Positions 37,197-46,283 of a DNA stretch of 64,000 nucleotides are shown here, piece after piece. The notes under the pieces were generated by a model. The model worked only from the letters and a program-made list of their open reading frames with translations. It made no database searches and had not been told where the DNA came from. A program made the translations under genes and the position numbers. Source of the stretch: Flavobacteriaceae bacterium. Lineage in GTDB: Bacteria; Bacteroidota; Bacteroidia; Flavobacteriales; Flavobacteriaceae. Each line of letters starts with the position of its first letter. Within the stretch, counting starts at the first letter, position 1. The stretch covers positions 1 through 64,000 of the forward strand of contig JAQXBT010000050.1 in assembly GCA_029252265.1 (NCBI GenBank). The letters run 5' to 3'.

Positions 37197-38392
37197 ATCG
37201 TGCGTTCTAGTGGTTTGTTGAGAAGGAAAATTCCCATTGACACAAATCCACATCCCGTAAACCCAAGAAAAAGAGGCCATACAGTTGTGTCTACATAAGC
37301 GCCTATAACGCTTGCAATGGCTACCCCCATAACGGTTGAAATAAATCCATTGATGGCTGCTCCAACGCCCGCGATATGCCCAATGGGCTGCATTGCCAAA
37401 GCTCTAAGATTTCCAAATAGAAAACCAATAGAGAAGAATTGTAATGCGAAAAAGATCAATAAGATCCATAATGGAGGATTCGATTTGTTGAAAAATAAAA
37501 TAACATAAATTAAAGATGATAGGTTAAAGGCTGCCAAGGAAACTAAGGCGATCCGTTTCATCCCTACCCTGACCACATACACGCCATTAAGATAGGTCGC
37601 AATTCCGACGCCCACAGCCAAACTCGCAAAAATCAACGGGAAGTCATCTCCTAAGCCATATTGGACTTCAAAAATATGTTGAGTTGTGCTCAAGTACACC
37701 ATAAAAGATCCTGTGATAAATCCAGAGATTAACGTAAATGCGACTGCTTGTTTTTCTTTAAAAAATGCTTTAAACCCCGAAATCAGTACGGCTGTTTTGA
37801 ACGGAGTCCTTTTAGATAGTGCTAAGGTTTCGGGTTGTCGTTTCCAAAACCAAAAAATCACTAAAATTCCGAGCCCTAATTGTACATTAAAAATGGCTTG
37901 CCAATTATAGGCATTCATTAAAAACTGCCCAAGGGTTGGAGCTACGATAGGAATGAGAATGAAAATCATTACAATAAACGACATCACTTTAGCCATATAG
38001 TCACCTTCGTATGAATCCCGAATCATAGCGATGCTTAAGGTTCTTGGCGATGCTAATCCAATCCCTTGTAAAATACGCCCTGCAATTAATATGTCATAAT
38101 TATTGGTGTTCACACAGATGATACTTGCGATTGCAAACACTAAAAACCCTAAATAGATGATTGGCTTACGTCCATAACTGTCTGATAATGGTCCAAATAT
38201 TAACTGACCGAATCCTAGGCCCAAAAAAATCATGGTAATGAGTAATTGGTGATCTTTGGTGTTTGTAACGCTTAGATCATTTCCAATGACGGCGAGGGCA
38301 GGAAGGATACCATCAATTGATAGCGCTACTAATGACATTAAAAGTGCCATGATGGCTATAAACTCGATTTTGAGGGCAGGCTGGTTTTGCAT
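37193..38392 (-). CDS. Bcr/CflA-type MFS drug efflux transporter
   Basis: 399 residues with about 12 transmembrane helices. The conserved first loop reads 'GLGFGQLIFGPLSDSYGRKPIIYLG', and the motif C-like region 'GIGLASPRTLSIAMIRDSY' fits the Bcr/CflA group of drug:H+ antiporters. Substrate unknown; chloramphenicol or sulfonamide in relatives. A promoter sits inside the 3' end of the upstream Nudix gene, so it can be expressed separately. The stop overlaps the opposing hydrolase gene. Confidence 0.88.
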   Translation of the reverse strand: MQNQPALKIEFIAIMALLMSLVALSIDGILPALAVIGNDLSVTNTKDHQLLITMIFLGLGFGQLIFGPLSDSYGRKPIIYLGFLVFAIASIICVNTNNYDILIAGRILQGIGLASPRTLSIAMIRDSYEGDYMAKVMSFIVMIFILIPIVAPTLGQFLMNAYNWQAIFNVQLGLGILVIFWFWKRQPETLALSKRTPFKTAVLISGFKAFFKEKQAVAFTLISGFITGSFMVYLSTTQHIFEVQYGLGDDFPLIFASLAVGVGIATYLNGVYVVRVGMKRIALVSLAAFNLSSLIYVILFFNKSNPPLWILLIFFALQFFSIGFLFGNLRALAMQPIGHIAGVGAAINGFISTVMGVAIASVIGAYVDTTVWPLFLGFTGCGFVSMGIFLLNKPLERTI

Positions 38393-38396
38393 CTCG

Positions 38397-38427
38397 CAAA
38401 TTTACTGCTATTTATAGGATTTTCAAT
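38397..38427 (-). promoter_or_regulatory. Promoter for the MFS gene with almost no leader
   Basis: On the minus strand: ATTG (38424-38427), 19 bases, TAAATTTG (38397-38404), only 4 bases before the MFS ATG. It is partly inside the Nudix gene. A leaderless mRNA is predicted. Confidence 0.6.
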
Positions 38428-38960
38428 ACCGTATCCATTACAAACTGATAATAACTCATGTCAGCAGGAACTATTGTATATTTTGTGTGTTTTTGTAGTC
38501 TGCACAATTGGAGTTCATCAAAAGAAAAAAGGCGCACGTCATCCACTTCAGTCGCTTGAGTGGTGAGTTGCGAAACCGTTGCTTCCAGTTTTGCAAGAAA
38601 CACATGTTGAAATTCGCAGTCAATAATTCCGTTATCAAAACGATTGGTGTTTTTTCGGACATCAAGAGGAATTAAATCCTTTTCAAGAATATCTAACCCA
38701 ATTTCTTCTTTGACCTCCCGAATCACCCCCTCAATAATAGATTCTCCTGCACTGACATGCCCGGCAACCGAAACATCCCAAAAACCTGGATAGGTTTCTT
38801 TAGTAAGACTTCGTTTTTGAAGTAAAAGAGCTGGAGTAGAGGTATAAAACCAAACATGCACTGTTGGATGAAACCAACCCTTTTGGTGGGCTTCATCCTT
38901 TAAGCACGTTTTTCCTGTTGGTTTCCCATCAGGATCCCAGATGTCTAAATATTCGTCCAC
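38412..38960 (-). CDS. Nudix hydrolase, IDI-like
   Basis: 182 residues from a GTG start. 'DIWDPDGKPTGKT' at the N-terminus and 'HPTVHVWFY' precede a complete Nudix box, G67-X5-E73-X7-REVKEEIGL (81-89), which binds the catalytic metal. The layout resembles the YfcD/isopentenyl-diphosphate isomerase-like group, which hydrolyses nucleotide or prenyl diphosphates; the substrate is unknown. It follows the M42 peptidase gene by 6 bases and is probably in its operon. Confidence 0.82.
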   Translation of the reverse strand: MDEYLDIWDPDGKPTGKTCLKDEAHQKGWFHPTVHVWFYTSTPALLLQKRSLTKETYPGFWDVSVAGHVSAGESIIEGVIREVKEEIGLDILEKDLIPLDVRKNTNRFDNGIIDCEFQHVFLAKLEATVSQLTTQATEVDDVRLFSFDELQLCRLQKHTKYTIVPADMSYYQFVMDTVLKIL

Positions 38961-38966
38961 TAAAAA

Positions 38967-40055
38967 TTAGTCAAAATAACTAAACGTTTCACCGTCTTTG
39001 ATATTTAATAAAGTTTCGTAAATCATTTTAATGACATTTTCAACATCATCTCTGTGTACCATTTCTACAGTTGTATGCATGTATCGTAATGGTAATGAAA
39101 TTAATGCAGAAGCAACGCCGCCATTACTATAAGCAAAGGCATCCGTATCAGTTCCAGTTGCTCTCGAAAGTGCGGCACGTTGGAACGGGATTTTATGCGC
39201 TTCGGCTGTTTCTGTGATTAAATCACGTAATTTTTGTTGAACCGCAGGTGCATATGCAATTACAGGCCCTTTGCCCATTTCGCAATGGCCTTGGGTCTTT
39301 TTATCGATCATTGGAGTGGTGGTGTCATGGGTTACATCCGTTACAATGGCTACATTTGGTTGTATGGTATGCGTAATCATTTCAGCGCCACGTAATCCGA
39401 TTTCTTCTTGTACGGAATTCGTTATATACAATCCAAAAGGAAGAGTTTTTTTATTTTCATGTAACAATCGAGCTACTTGCGCAATCATAAATCCACCCAT
39501 TCGATTGTCCAAGGCACGACATACAAAATGATCTTTGTTAAGTACATGAAAGGTATCTGGATAGGTAATCACACAACCAACATGAACGCCAAGTTCATCG
39601 ACCGCTTCTTTGGTTTTACATCCGATGTCAATAAAAATATTATCTGGTTTTGGAGCTTGTTCTTTTGCAGCACTACGTGTATGAATTGCTGGCCATCCAA
39701 AAACGCCTTTTACAATGCCCTTTTTGGTATGAATATTTACAATTTTACTGGGTGCTATTTGATGATCACTTCCGCCATTTCGGATGACATAAATTAAACC
39801 ATCATCAGAAATATAATTGACATACCATGAAATTTCATCGGCATGACCTTCAATCACCACTTTAAATGGTGCATCTGGATTAATGACACCCACTGCGGTT
39901 CCATAGGTATCCGTAATAAATGTATCAACATACGGTTTTAAATAGTCCATCCATAGTTTTTGACCATCCCATTCATACCCTGTTGGAGCTGCATTGTTGA
40001 GGTAGTCTTCTAAAAAGGTAAGTGATTTTTTATCAAGAATCGTTTTTTGTGCCAT
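38967..40055 (-). CDS. M42 family metallo-aminopeptidase
   Basis: 362 residues from the ATG at 40055. A longer frame uses a TTG at 40085, but 'MAQKTILDKKSL' is the usual family start. The co-catalytic zinc ligands lie in 'VIEGHADEISWYV', 'VCRALDNRMGG' and 'SVQEEIGLRGAE', with 'AIVTDVTHDTTTP' and 'LPLRYMHTTVEMVHRDDVENV' completing the site. M42 enzymes form large tetrahedral cytosolic complexes that trim peptides. It leads a minus-strand unit with the Nudix gene and is divergent from the DUF4294 gene. Confidence 0.92.
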   Translation of the reverse strand: MAQKTILDKKSLTFLEDYLNNAAPTGYEWDGQKLWMDYLKPYVDTFITDTYGTAVGVINPDAPFKVVIEGHADEISWYVNYISDDGLIYVIRNGGSDHQIAPSKIVNIHTKKGIVKGVFGWPAIHTRSAAKEQAPKPDNIFIDIGCKTKEAVDELGVHVGCVITYPDTFHVLNKDHFVCRALDNRMGGFMIAQVARLLHENKKTLPFGLYITNSVQEEIGLRGAEMITHTIQPNVAIVTDVTHDTTTPMIDKKTQGHCEMGKGPVIAYAPAVQQKLRDLITETAEAHKIPFQRAALSRATGTDTDAFAYSNGGVASALISLPLRYMHTTVEMVHRDDVENVIKMIYETLLNIKDGETFSYFD

Positions 40056-40149
40056 TTTGAGTTTAATTTTGGTTAAAAATAACAATTATGAATGATAATC
40101 ACACATAGATTAAGGCATATTTTGTAAATTTGAAATTGCAGTTGTTTAC

Positions 40150-40818
40150 ATGTATATGAAATGGATTTATTATATATCTTTTTGGTTACCAGTGCTCATT
40201 TATGGACAGACGTTGCCTATAAAAAATGATTCTATTTCTGATGAATTTTTAGTTATTGTTGGGGATACTATTACCAATAATTCAATTGCTTTAAATGAAG
40301 TTTACATTCTTCCAAAGTTAAAAATACCGAATTCAAAATCGAGACTTCGCTATTTAATTTTACAACGTAAAACGATTAAAGTATATCCGTACGCAAAATT
40401 AGCATCCGAACGATTAGAAACTATGAATGCGCGCATGATAACCCTTAAAAGCAAACGGAAACGTAAAAAATATACTCGCTTAATTCAAAAATTTATAGAA
40501 GATGAGTTTTCCGAAAAACTAAAGAAATTCACCAAAACAGAAGGTCAAATTTTAATCAAATTAATTCACCGACAAACTGGGGAAACCGCCTTTGATTTAA
40601 TTAAAACACTTCGGAGTGGTTGGCGTGCCTTTTGGTATAATAATACTGCTCTATTGTTTGATATTTCTTTAAAGATTCCTTTTGACCCTTTAACTTCCGA
40701 AGAAGATTATTTGATAGAAGATATTTTACAACGGCAATTCCAAAATGGCCGACTCGAATATCAAAAACCCTTTATTGAATTCGACTTATATGAGCTATCT
40801 GAAGAGTGGAAACCTTAA
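40150..40818 (+). CDS. DUF4294 family secreted protein
   Basis: 222 residues with a signal peptide (about 1-20, ending IYGQ). A conserved, basic region follows: 'LNEVYILPKLKI', 'RYLILQRKTIKVYPYAKLASERLETMN', 'FSEKLKKFTKTEGQILIKLIHRQTGETAFDLIKTLRSGWRAFWYN' and 'IEDILQRQFQNGRLEY'. This matches DUF4294, which has no known activity. Its position beside the M42 peptidase is often conserved in Flavobacteriaceae. A TAAATTTG (40125-40132) upstream could be its -7 element. Confidence 0.85.
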   Translation: MYMKWIYYISFWLPVLIYGQTLPIKNDSISDEFLVIVGDTITNNSIALNEVYILPKLKIPNSKSRLRYLILQRKTIKVYPYAKLASERLETMNARMITLKSKRKRKKYTRLIQKFIEDEFSEKLKKFTKTEGQILIKLIHRQTGETAFDLIKTLRSGWRAFWYNNTALLFDISLKIPFDPLTSEEDYLIEDILQRQFQNGRLEYQKPFIEFDLYELSEEWKP

Positions 40819-41030
40819 GATTGTCATTAAAACAGCTGATTTAAAAAAAAACCTAACAATGTTTATAACGCATTACAAACCGTTTGTTACGTAAAACGTC
40901 CGTTCGTTACTTAGCACTTTTTACTCTTAACTAATTGCTGTTATTTTGAAGTAGAATAAATTACAAGATTTGTTTAAAGAATTATAGATTAACTAGACTT
41001 TTTTGCCTCATTTATTTTAAACCTACTTAA

Positions 41031-41060
41031 ATACGATTAAGACTCAAATCTTAATCGTAT
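41031..41060. terminator. Palindrome around the DUF4268 stop codon
   Basis: 12-base stem atacgattaaga / tcttaatcgtat with a 6-base loop. The stop codon of the DUF4268 gene (41044-41046) lies in the loop. T-runs are short on both sides, so a terminator is possible but not certain. Confidence 0.45.
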
Positions 41061-41472
41061 TTTCATATACAGCATAAAACGCTTCAAACTTAAGCATGGA
41101 ATCATTTAAGAATTCCATCGTATCTCTCCAAGTGGATTTATCATGTATGGAAACTTTTGCCTTTGTAGGTAAGTAAACTACTGATATTATTTTATCTTCT
41201 GAAAGCTCGAAAAAAGGATCAAAAATTGCCCCTGGTAAAAAGTCGGTTTCTAAGATCGATTTGTGGGAGATTATTTTATCCCAATACGCTTGTTGTTTGA
41301 TTGGATTCATATCGATACACAATGCAACGTAGGCAATTTTGGTATCAAAATGAAATTTGAAACTGAGTCCTTTTACTTTAGTGTTATAGAGAATCCAATT
41401 TGTAGGGAATGACTTTCCAAAACTAATCCAGAACTCTTGTCTTAATCGTTTAGCTTCATTTTTACTAAACAT
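41044..41472 (-). CDS. DUF4268 family protein
   Basis: 142 residues, no signal or membrane segment. 'EAKRLRQEFWISFGKSFPTNWILYNTKVKGLSFKFHFDTKIAYVALCID' and 'YWDKIISHKSILE' fit DUF4268, a domain found alone or at the end of restriction-related proteins. Its function is unknown. It follows the ZIP transporter gene by 4 bases and is last in a three-gene minus-strand unit (methyltransferase, ZIP, DUF4268). Confidence 0.78.
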   Translation of the reverse strand: MFSKNEAKRLRQEFWISFGKSFPTNWILYNTKVKGLSFKFHFDTKIAYVALCIDMNPIKQQAYWDKIISHKSILETDFLPGAIFDPFFELSEDKIISVVYLPTKAKVSIHDKSTWRDTMEFLNDSMLKFEAFYAVYENTIKI

Positions 41473-41476
41473 GATT

Positions 41477-42151
41477 TTATATAAAATATGCTAAAACAAC
41501 TGCACTTATAATCATTAGAATTTTGTTCAAATTAAAATGATGTCCTTCACTACTTTCAAATAAAATGATGGTCGAGATATGAAAAAACATCCCTACAACC
41601 ACTGCATTTACACTATAAAACACGTTGGGAGATATACTAAGGTATTCGGCTGCCAATGAACCTAAGGGAGTCATAAGCGTAAACACGATTAAAAATAAAA
41701 CGACTTGAAACTTTGGTAGCTTTGATTTAAGTAAATAGGTAGTGATTAAAATCGCGATTGGAATTTTATGAATAATCACACCAATAATAATAGTGTGATG
41801 ATCCTTTAAAGGAAACCCTTCAAAAAAGGCATGAATTCCCAGACTAACAAACAAAAACCAAGGAAATCTATCTTTAGAATCGTCGTGATGTAAATGCCCA
41901 TGCTCAGCGCCTTTTGAATAAAACTCTAAAAGTATTTGTAATAAAATACCACCCATTATAAAGACCCCAATACGTTTTGTTTCAAGGTGACTATATACTT
42001 GTGGTAGTAATTCAAATATGGTTGTGGATAGTAAAAACGCTCCACTAAATGCTAAAAATAATTTTAAATTTAAGGGGTTAGATTTACTATATAAAAGTAC
42101 AATAGCGACTCCAAAAAAAACTGCAAAAATGGGTCCTATAAAACTAATCAT
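41477..42151 (-). CDS. ZIP family divalent metal transporter
   Basis: 224 residues with seven or eight transmembrane helices. A His-rich loop ('GAEHGHLHHDD') and the paired metal-site helices, 'SLGIHAFFEGFPL' and 'IGVIIHKIPIAILI', are typical of ZIP proteins, which bring zinc or iron into the cytoplasm. Helix order and size fit the short bacterial ZIP group. Its start overlaps the upstream methyltransferase stop by 8 bases, so the two are translationally coupled. Confidence 0.85.
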   Translation of the reverse strand: MISFIGPIFAVFFGVAIVLLYSKSNPLNLKLFLAFSGAFLLSTTIFELLPQVYSHLETKRIGVFIMGGILLQILLEFYSKGAEHGHLHHDDSKDRFPWFLFVSLGIHAFFEGFPLKDHHTIIIGVIIHKIPIAILITTYLLKSKLPKFQVVLFLIVFTLMTPLGSLAAEYLSISPNVFYSVNAVVVGMFFHISTIILFESSEGHHFNLNKILMIISAVVLAYFI

Positions 42152-42884
42152 TAGACATAAATATTAAAATTAAACGTTCTGAAGTATCAACATTAAAAGG
42201 CTCTAATTTATAATTCCCAAAACAATCTAAGAGATGCAATCCTGCTTTGGATAGCATCGTTTCAAAATCCTGAAACGTGTAAGCTCGTACTTTTTCTTGG
42301 TAGTTATGAATATTATTACCATCGGTTACCTGGATGTTTTTAGTTATAAAACCGTCTTTTGAATACCGTTTTAGTTCAAACTGTATGTGTTCATCTTCGT
42401 GAAAATTTTGTGCAATTAAATTTTCAATTACAAGAGGACTGTTCATAAAATCAATAACTCCGATGCCATTTGGTTTTAAGCTAGATTTGATGGTTTGAAT
42501 GACTCTATAGTTATCTGTATCATCATCAAAATACCCGAAACTTGTAAATAAATTTAAAACAATTTCAAATTGAGTGGGGAAGCAGACTCTCATGTCGTGA
42601 ACCTCAAATTGCAAAGAATTTGAGGCATGATTTTGGGCTTGTTCGATACTGTTTTGAGATAAATCTAAACCAGTAACAGAAAAACCTAAACGGTTTAAAA
42701 ATATAGAATGACGGCCTTTACCACACGCCAAATCCAATATTGAATCTTCTTTGTCGAGGTTTAAATAGCGAACAAGGTTCTTAATAAATAGTTCTGCTTC
42801 ATTATAGTCTCTGTTTTTATAAAGTATGTGATAATAAGGTGTGTCAAACCACGATTGATACCACTTTGGTTGTTCTTTTGTCAT
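42144..42884 (-). CDS. Class I SAM-dependent methyltransferase
   Basis: 246 residues with a Rossmann-like SAM fold: motif I 'ILDLACGKGRHSIFLNRLGFSVTGLDLS' (about 60-87), 'EVHDMRVCFPTQFEIVLNLFTSFGYF' and 'LKPNGIGVIDFMNS'. The latter half is beta-rich. The methyl acceptor is not identifiable. It is first in a unit with the ZIP transporter and DUF4268 genes. Confidence 0.85.
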   Translation of the reverse strand: MTKEQPKWYQSWFDTPYYHILYKNRDYNEAELFIKNLVRYLNLDKEDSILDLACGKGRHSIFLNRLGFSVTGLDLSQNSIEQAQNHASNSLQFEVHDMRVCFPTQFEIVLNLFTSFGYFDDDTDNYRVIQTIKSSLKPNGIGVIDFMNSPLVIENLIAQNFHEDEHIQFELKRYSKDGFITKNIQVTDGNNIHNYQEKVRAYTFQDFETMLSKAGLHLLDCFGNYKLEPFNVDTSERLILIFMSND

Positions 42885-42942
42885 TCAATTTTATTAACTC
42901 GAACAAAAATACTGTATTTTTGGCATCTACTAAATAATTTTG

Positions 42943-44112
42943 ATGGAGAATAATTTTAAGATGGTTGCTAAAACCTTATTTGGTTTTGAGGAGCTTTTAG
43001 CTAAAGAATTGAACCAACTTGGTGCACAAGCTGTTAAAATAGGCGTAAGACATGTGAGCTTTGTTGGTGATAAAGGATTTATGTACAAAGCCAATCTCGG
43101 CATTCGTACTGCGATTAAAATTCTTAAACCAATTGCAAATTTTAAGGTAATTAATGAAACAGATTTATATAACAAAGTCAAAGCGATTCCTTGGGAAGAT
43201 TATTTAAAATCAGATGGAACTCTCGCTGTAGGAGCTACCCTTAATGGAGAAACATTTACACATTCTCAATATGTATCCCTCAAAACAAAGGATGCGATTG
43301 TAGATCGATTTCGAGAAAAATCAGGTGAAAGACCTAACGTAGATTTACGGTTTCCAGATTTAAAAATCGACATTCATATTGATAGACATTTCTGTACTGT
43401 TTCATTGGATAGTTCAGGGGAATCTTTACATAAAAGAGGTTATAAAGTAGCCACCAATATTGCTCCAATAAATGAAGTTTTAGCCGCTGGATTGGTCATG
43501 CTATCAGGTTGGGATGGACAGAGTGACTTTATGGATCCAATGTGTGGTTCTGGAACAGTTCTTATAGAAGCTGCAATGATTGCTTGTAACATTCCTCCAA
43601 ACTTAATGCGTAATGAATTTGGGTTCGAACGTTGGGAAGATTGGGATGTTGATTTGTTTGAGAAAATAGAGGAATCTTTACTTACAAAAACACGTGATTT
43701 CCATCATAAAATCATGGGGTTTGACAAATCTCCGAGTGCTGTTGAAAAAGCCATACAAAATGTTGAAAATGCGAAGCTTGAGGATTTTATATATATCAAA
43801 CACGAAGATTTTTTTAAAACTCAAAAAGGAGGCGAAGAACATTTACATATGGTATTTAATCCACCTTATGGTGAACGTTTAGATATTGAAATGGAGAGTT
43901 TCTATGGGGCTATTGGATCTACGCTTAAACATAAATATCCTGGAACTAATGCCTGGATGATTTCGTCAAATTTGGAAGCTTTGAAATTCATAGCTCTAAG
44001 ACCTTCAAGAAAAATTAAGCTTTTTAATGCAAAACTTGAAGCTAAATTTTTAAAATTTGAGATGTACGCTGGAACAAAAAAAACGCACAAACTTAAAACT
44101 AAAAAGGATTAA
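42943..44112 (+). CDS. THUMP-domain RNA methyltransferase, RlmL/TrmN-like
   Basis: 389 residues from the ATG at 42943; the preceding in-frame TTG is less likely. An N-terminal THUMP RNA-binding domain (about 45-155, 'INETDLYNKVKAIPWEDYL', 'DLRFPDLKIDIHIDRHFCTVSLDSSG') precedes a Rossmann methyltransferase domain with 'FMDPMCGSGTVLIEAAMIA' and 'VFNPPYGERL', the NPPY motif of amino-methylating enzymes. It most resembles the enzyme modifying G2445 of 23S rRNA (RlmL without the second domain). It converges with a membrane protein gene (4-base overlap). Confidence 0.88.
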   Translation: MENNFKMVAKTLFGFEELLAKELNQLGAQAVKIGVRHVSFVGDKGFMYKANLGIRTAIKILKPIANFKVINETDLYNKVKAIPWEDYLKSDGTLAVGATLNGETFTHSQYVSLKTKDAIVDRFREKSGERPNVDLRFPDLKIDIHIDRHFCTVSLDSSGESLHKRGYKVATNIAPINEVLAAGLVMLSGWDGQSDFMDPMCGSGTVLIEAAMIACNIPPNLMRNEFGFERWEDWDVDLFEKIEESLLTKTRDFHHKIMGFDKSPSAVEKAIQNVENAKLEDFIYIKHEDFFKTQKGGEEHLHMVFNPPYGERLDIEMESFYGAIGSTLKHKYPGTNAWMISSNLEALKFIALRPSRKIKLFNAKLEAKFLKFEMYAGTKKTHKLKTKKD

Positions 44113-44540
44113 CTTAAGATTCTAATTTTAATCATTTTAGAGGCAAACGATATTAACAGAATTCCAATAAAAAGAGTGGCTAAAGGCAAAATCACATCCA
44201 TACCGCTAATATCAATATCATCTTGAATATAGAAATTGTAGTAGTGTTGAATTATTAATGTGATAAGCGAAAATATGTACAAAAGAAATGCAATCTTTTT
44301 TCTAAGCAGTAAGGCTACAGCTCCAAATAAGCCCGAAAAAACGGCCGATGCAAATGCTGCTGTTACCCATGCAGGAAGATTTGAAAAATAATTTTGTTCA
44401 CTTTGAGATAATGACTTTATGATTTCTTCACTCATAAATGATTGTCCTAGATATGCAAAAACGCCAATAAGATTCCATAAAAAGGCAAGAATGCTGATGA
44501 TCCAGAAATTGATTGAAGGTTGGTTTGGTAGGTTGTTCAT
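44109..44540 (-). CDS. Small multi-pass membrane protein
   Basis: 143 residues from the ATG at 44540. Longer starts at 44606 or 44585 would add a non-hydrophobic extension not expected in this kind of protein. Four hydrophobic helices are visible ('FWIISILAFLWNLIGVFAYL', 'AWVTAAFASAVFSGLFGAVALLL', 'AFLLYIFSLITLII', and the last before a basic end). An 'AYLGQ..M' loop after helix 1 is shared with flavobacterial proteins of unknown function. Confidence 0.65.
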   Translation of the reverse strand: MNNLPNQPSINFWIISILAFLWNLIGVFAYLGQSFMSEEIIKSLSQSEQNYFSNLPAWVTAAFASAVFSGLFGAVALLLRKKIAFLLYIFSLITLIIQHYYNFYIQDDIDISGMDVILPLATLFIGILLISFASKMIKIRILS

Positions 44541-44678
44541 AGAATTGAGAGTAATAAAAGGTTCGTTAAAATTAGTAATTTTCATTACATATAAAAATTT
44601 ATCCATAATAAATTAACTACGAAGTTTCAGTTAATTGCTATTATTTTCAAGTAAAACAAAAAAATTCAAAATTTATTC

Positions 44679-44708
44679 TTTGTAAACTCAATAAAGAACG
44701 TACTTTTG
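44679..44708 (+). promoter_or_regulatory. Promoter of the SF2 helicase gene
   Basis: TTTG (44679-44682), 18 bases, TACTTTTG (44701-44708), 22 bases before the ATG. Confidence 0.72.
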
Positions 44709-44730
44709 CAAAAATCAACCAATACTATTT

Positions 44731-46272
44731 ATGCTTTCCATTTCAGAACAAGAAGAACGTAAAACTGGCAAAGAGCTTTACAGCTATCAAAAAGGAGCGA
44801 TCCAAAAAATCTTTCAATGCTTTGAAACTGCAGCCGAAGATTACCACCTTTTGTACCAGTTACCAACTGGTGGTGGTAAGACCGTTATTTTTTCCGAAAT
44901 TGTAAGTCAATACTTAAAAACTCATAAGAAAAAAGTATTGGTAATGACACATCGTATTGAGCTTTGTAAACAGACCTCTTCTGTTTTAACAGAGTTTGGG
45001 GTTCAAAATAAAGTGATTGATAGTAAAGCCAATTTAGAAGATCAGTCAAATTTTCAGTGTTTTGTGGCGATGGTTGAAACTCTAAACAATCGATTAAAAG
45101 ACGATAAGTTGGATATTTCAGATATTGGACTTATTATTATTGATGAAGCGCACTACAATTCATTTACAAAACTATTTAAGTTTTTTGAGAAATCGTTCAT
45201 TTTAGGTGTGACGGCAACCCCTTTAAGTTCAAATATTGAACTTCCAATGACCGATAATTATAATGAACTAATTGTGGGTGAAAGTATCGAATCGCTTATT
45301 GAAAATGAGTTTCTAGCACAAGCAAACATGTATTCTTATAATGTTGGTTTAACCTCATTAATTGTGGGTGCTAATGGCGATTATACGGTTAAGTCTTCCG
45401 AGGATTTATACACCAATAACGAAATGCTTTCCAAGTTAATGGAAGCTTATAATGAGCGTTGTGAAGGCAAAAAAACGCTGATATTTAATAACGGAATAAA
45501 TACCTCTTTATTTGTATATGATTTGTTTAAGAGTGCTGGATATCCTGTAGCACATTTAGATAATACAGCGTCAAAAAAAGAGCGGACTCAAATTCTAAAG
45601 TGGTTTAAGGAAACACCAAATGCTATCCTAACATCAGTGAGTATTTTAACGACTGGTTTTGATGAACCAACTGTGGAAGCCATCATTCTTAACCGGGCTA
45701 CTAAATCACTGACTTTGTATTACCAAATGATTGGTAGAGGGTCACGTATCTTAAAAAATAAAAACTCTTTTGATGTTATTGATTTAGGAAACAATTTTCA
45801 TCGTTTTGGTCCTTGGGGAAGTACAAATTTAGATTGGCAACGCATTTTTAGATATCCAAATTATTATTTAGATGGCGTTTTAAGTGACGAAGAGCTTGAG
45901 AGTAATTTTATTTACGAGATGCCTGAAGATATTAGAAGGTCCTTTTCTAACTCTAAGGATGTCTATTTTGATGTTAATAAAACCTATATACAGTCCATTC
46001 GAAATGGTGAATCATCAAAAGTAGTTTTGAAACGCTCCATAGAACAACATGCGCTTATATGTATTGAAAATAGTGAAGATATTTACGATGCATTAGATTT
46101 AGTAAAGCTGTTAACAGATGATATTGATTTTAGGATTCATCGATATTCAAAATGCATAAGTAAGAGTACTCATAATTTTCTGTCATGGTTAAAAGATGAT
46201 TATAAGAAAAAATTAAGAGCTTATTTACGGGAAAATTTTGATGAAATTTTAGCTGTTATCCCTAAAGTTTAA
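44731..46272 (+). CDS. Superfamily 2 DEAH-box helicase (ResIII-like)
   Basis: 513 residues. RecA domain 1 has the Q-region 'LYSYQKGAIQKIF', motif I PTGGGKT (45-51), Ia 'VMTHRIELCKQ', II IDEAH (about 137-141) and III 'GVTATPL'. RecA domain 2 has 'KTLIFNNGINTSLFVYDLF', 'TGFDEPTVEAIILNRATKS' and motif VI 'YYQMIGRGSRIL'. This is the pattern of UvrB/ResIII-type DNA or RNA translocases. The C-terminal 140 residues are of unknown role. Not a restriction enzyme: no partner genes. Confidence 0.85.
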   Translation: MLSISEQEERKTGKELYSYQKGAIQKIFQCFETAAEDYHLLYQLPTGGGKTVIFSEIVSQYLKTHKKKVLVMTHRIELCKQTSSVLTEFGVQNKVIDSKANLEDQSNFQCFVAMVETLNNRLKDDKLDISDIGLIIIDEAHYNSFTKLFKFFEKSFILGVTATPLSSNIELPMTDNYNELIVGESIESLIENEFLAQANMYSYNVGLTSLIVGANGDYTVKSSEDLYTNNEMLSKLMEAYNERCEGKKTLIFNNGINTSLFVYDLFKSAGYPVAHLDNTASKKERTQILKWFKETPNAILTSVSILTTGFDEPTVEAIILNRATKSLTLYYQMIGRGSRILKNKNSFDVIDLGNNFHRFGPWGSTNLDWQRIFRYPNYYLDGVLSDEELESNFIYEMPEDIRRSFSNSKDVYFDVNKTYIQSIRNGESSKVVLKRSIEQHALICIENSEDIYDALDLVKLLTDDIDFRIHRYSKCISKSTHNFLSWLKDDYKKKLRAYLRENFDEILAVIPKV

Positions 46273-46283
46273 CGTCCTTATCC

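Noticed and set aside
43618..43640. tRNA T-loop-like 'gggttcgaac'
   Set aside because: It lies inside the RNA methyltransferase gene and has no tRNA arms around it.
44731..46272. ResIII-like helicase as part of a restriction or defence system
   Set aside because: No methyltransferase, nuclease or specificity gene is beside it; its neighbour is a CIA30-fold protein.
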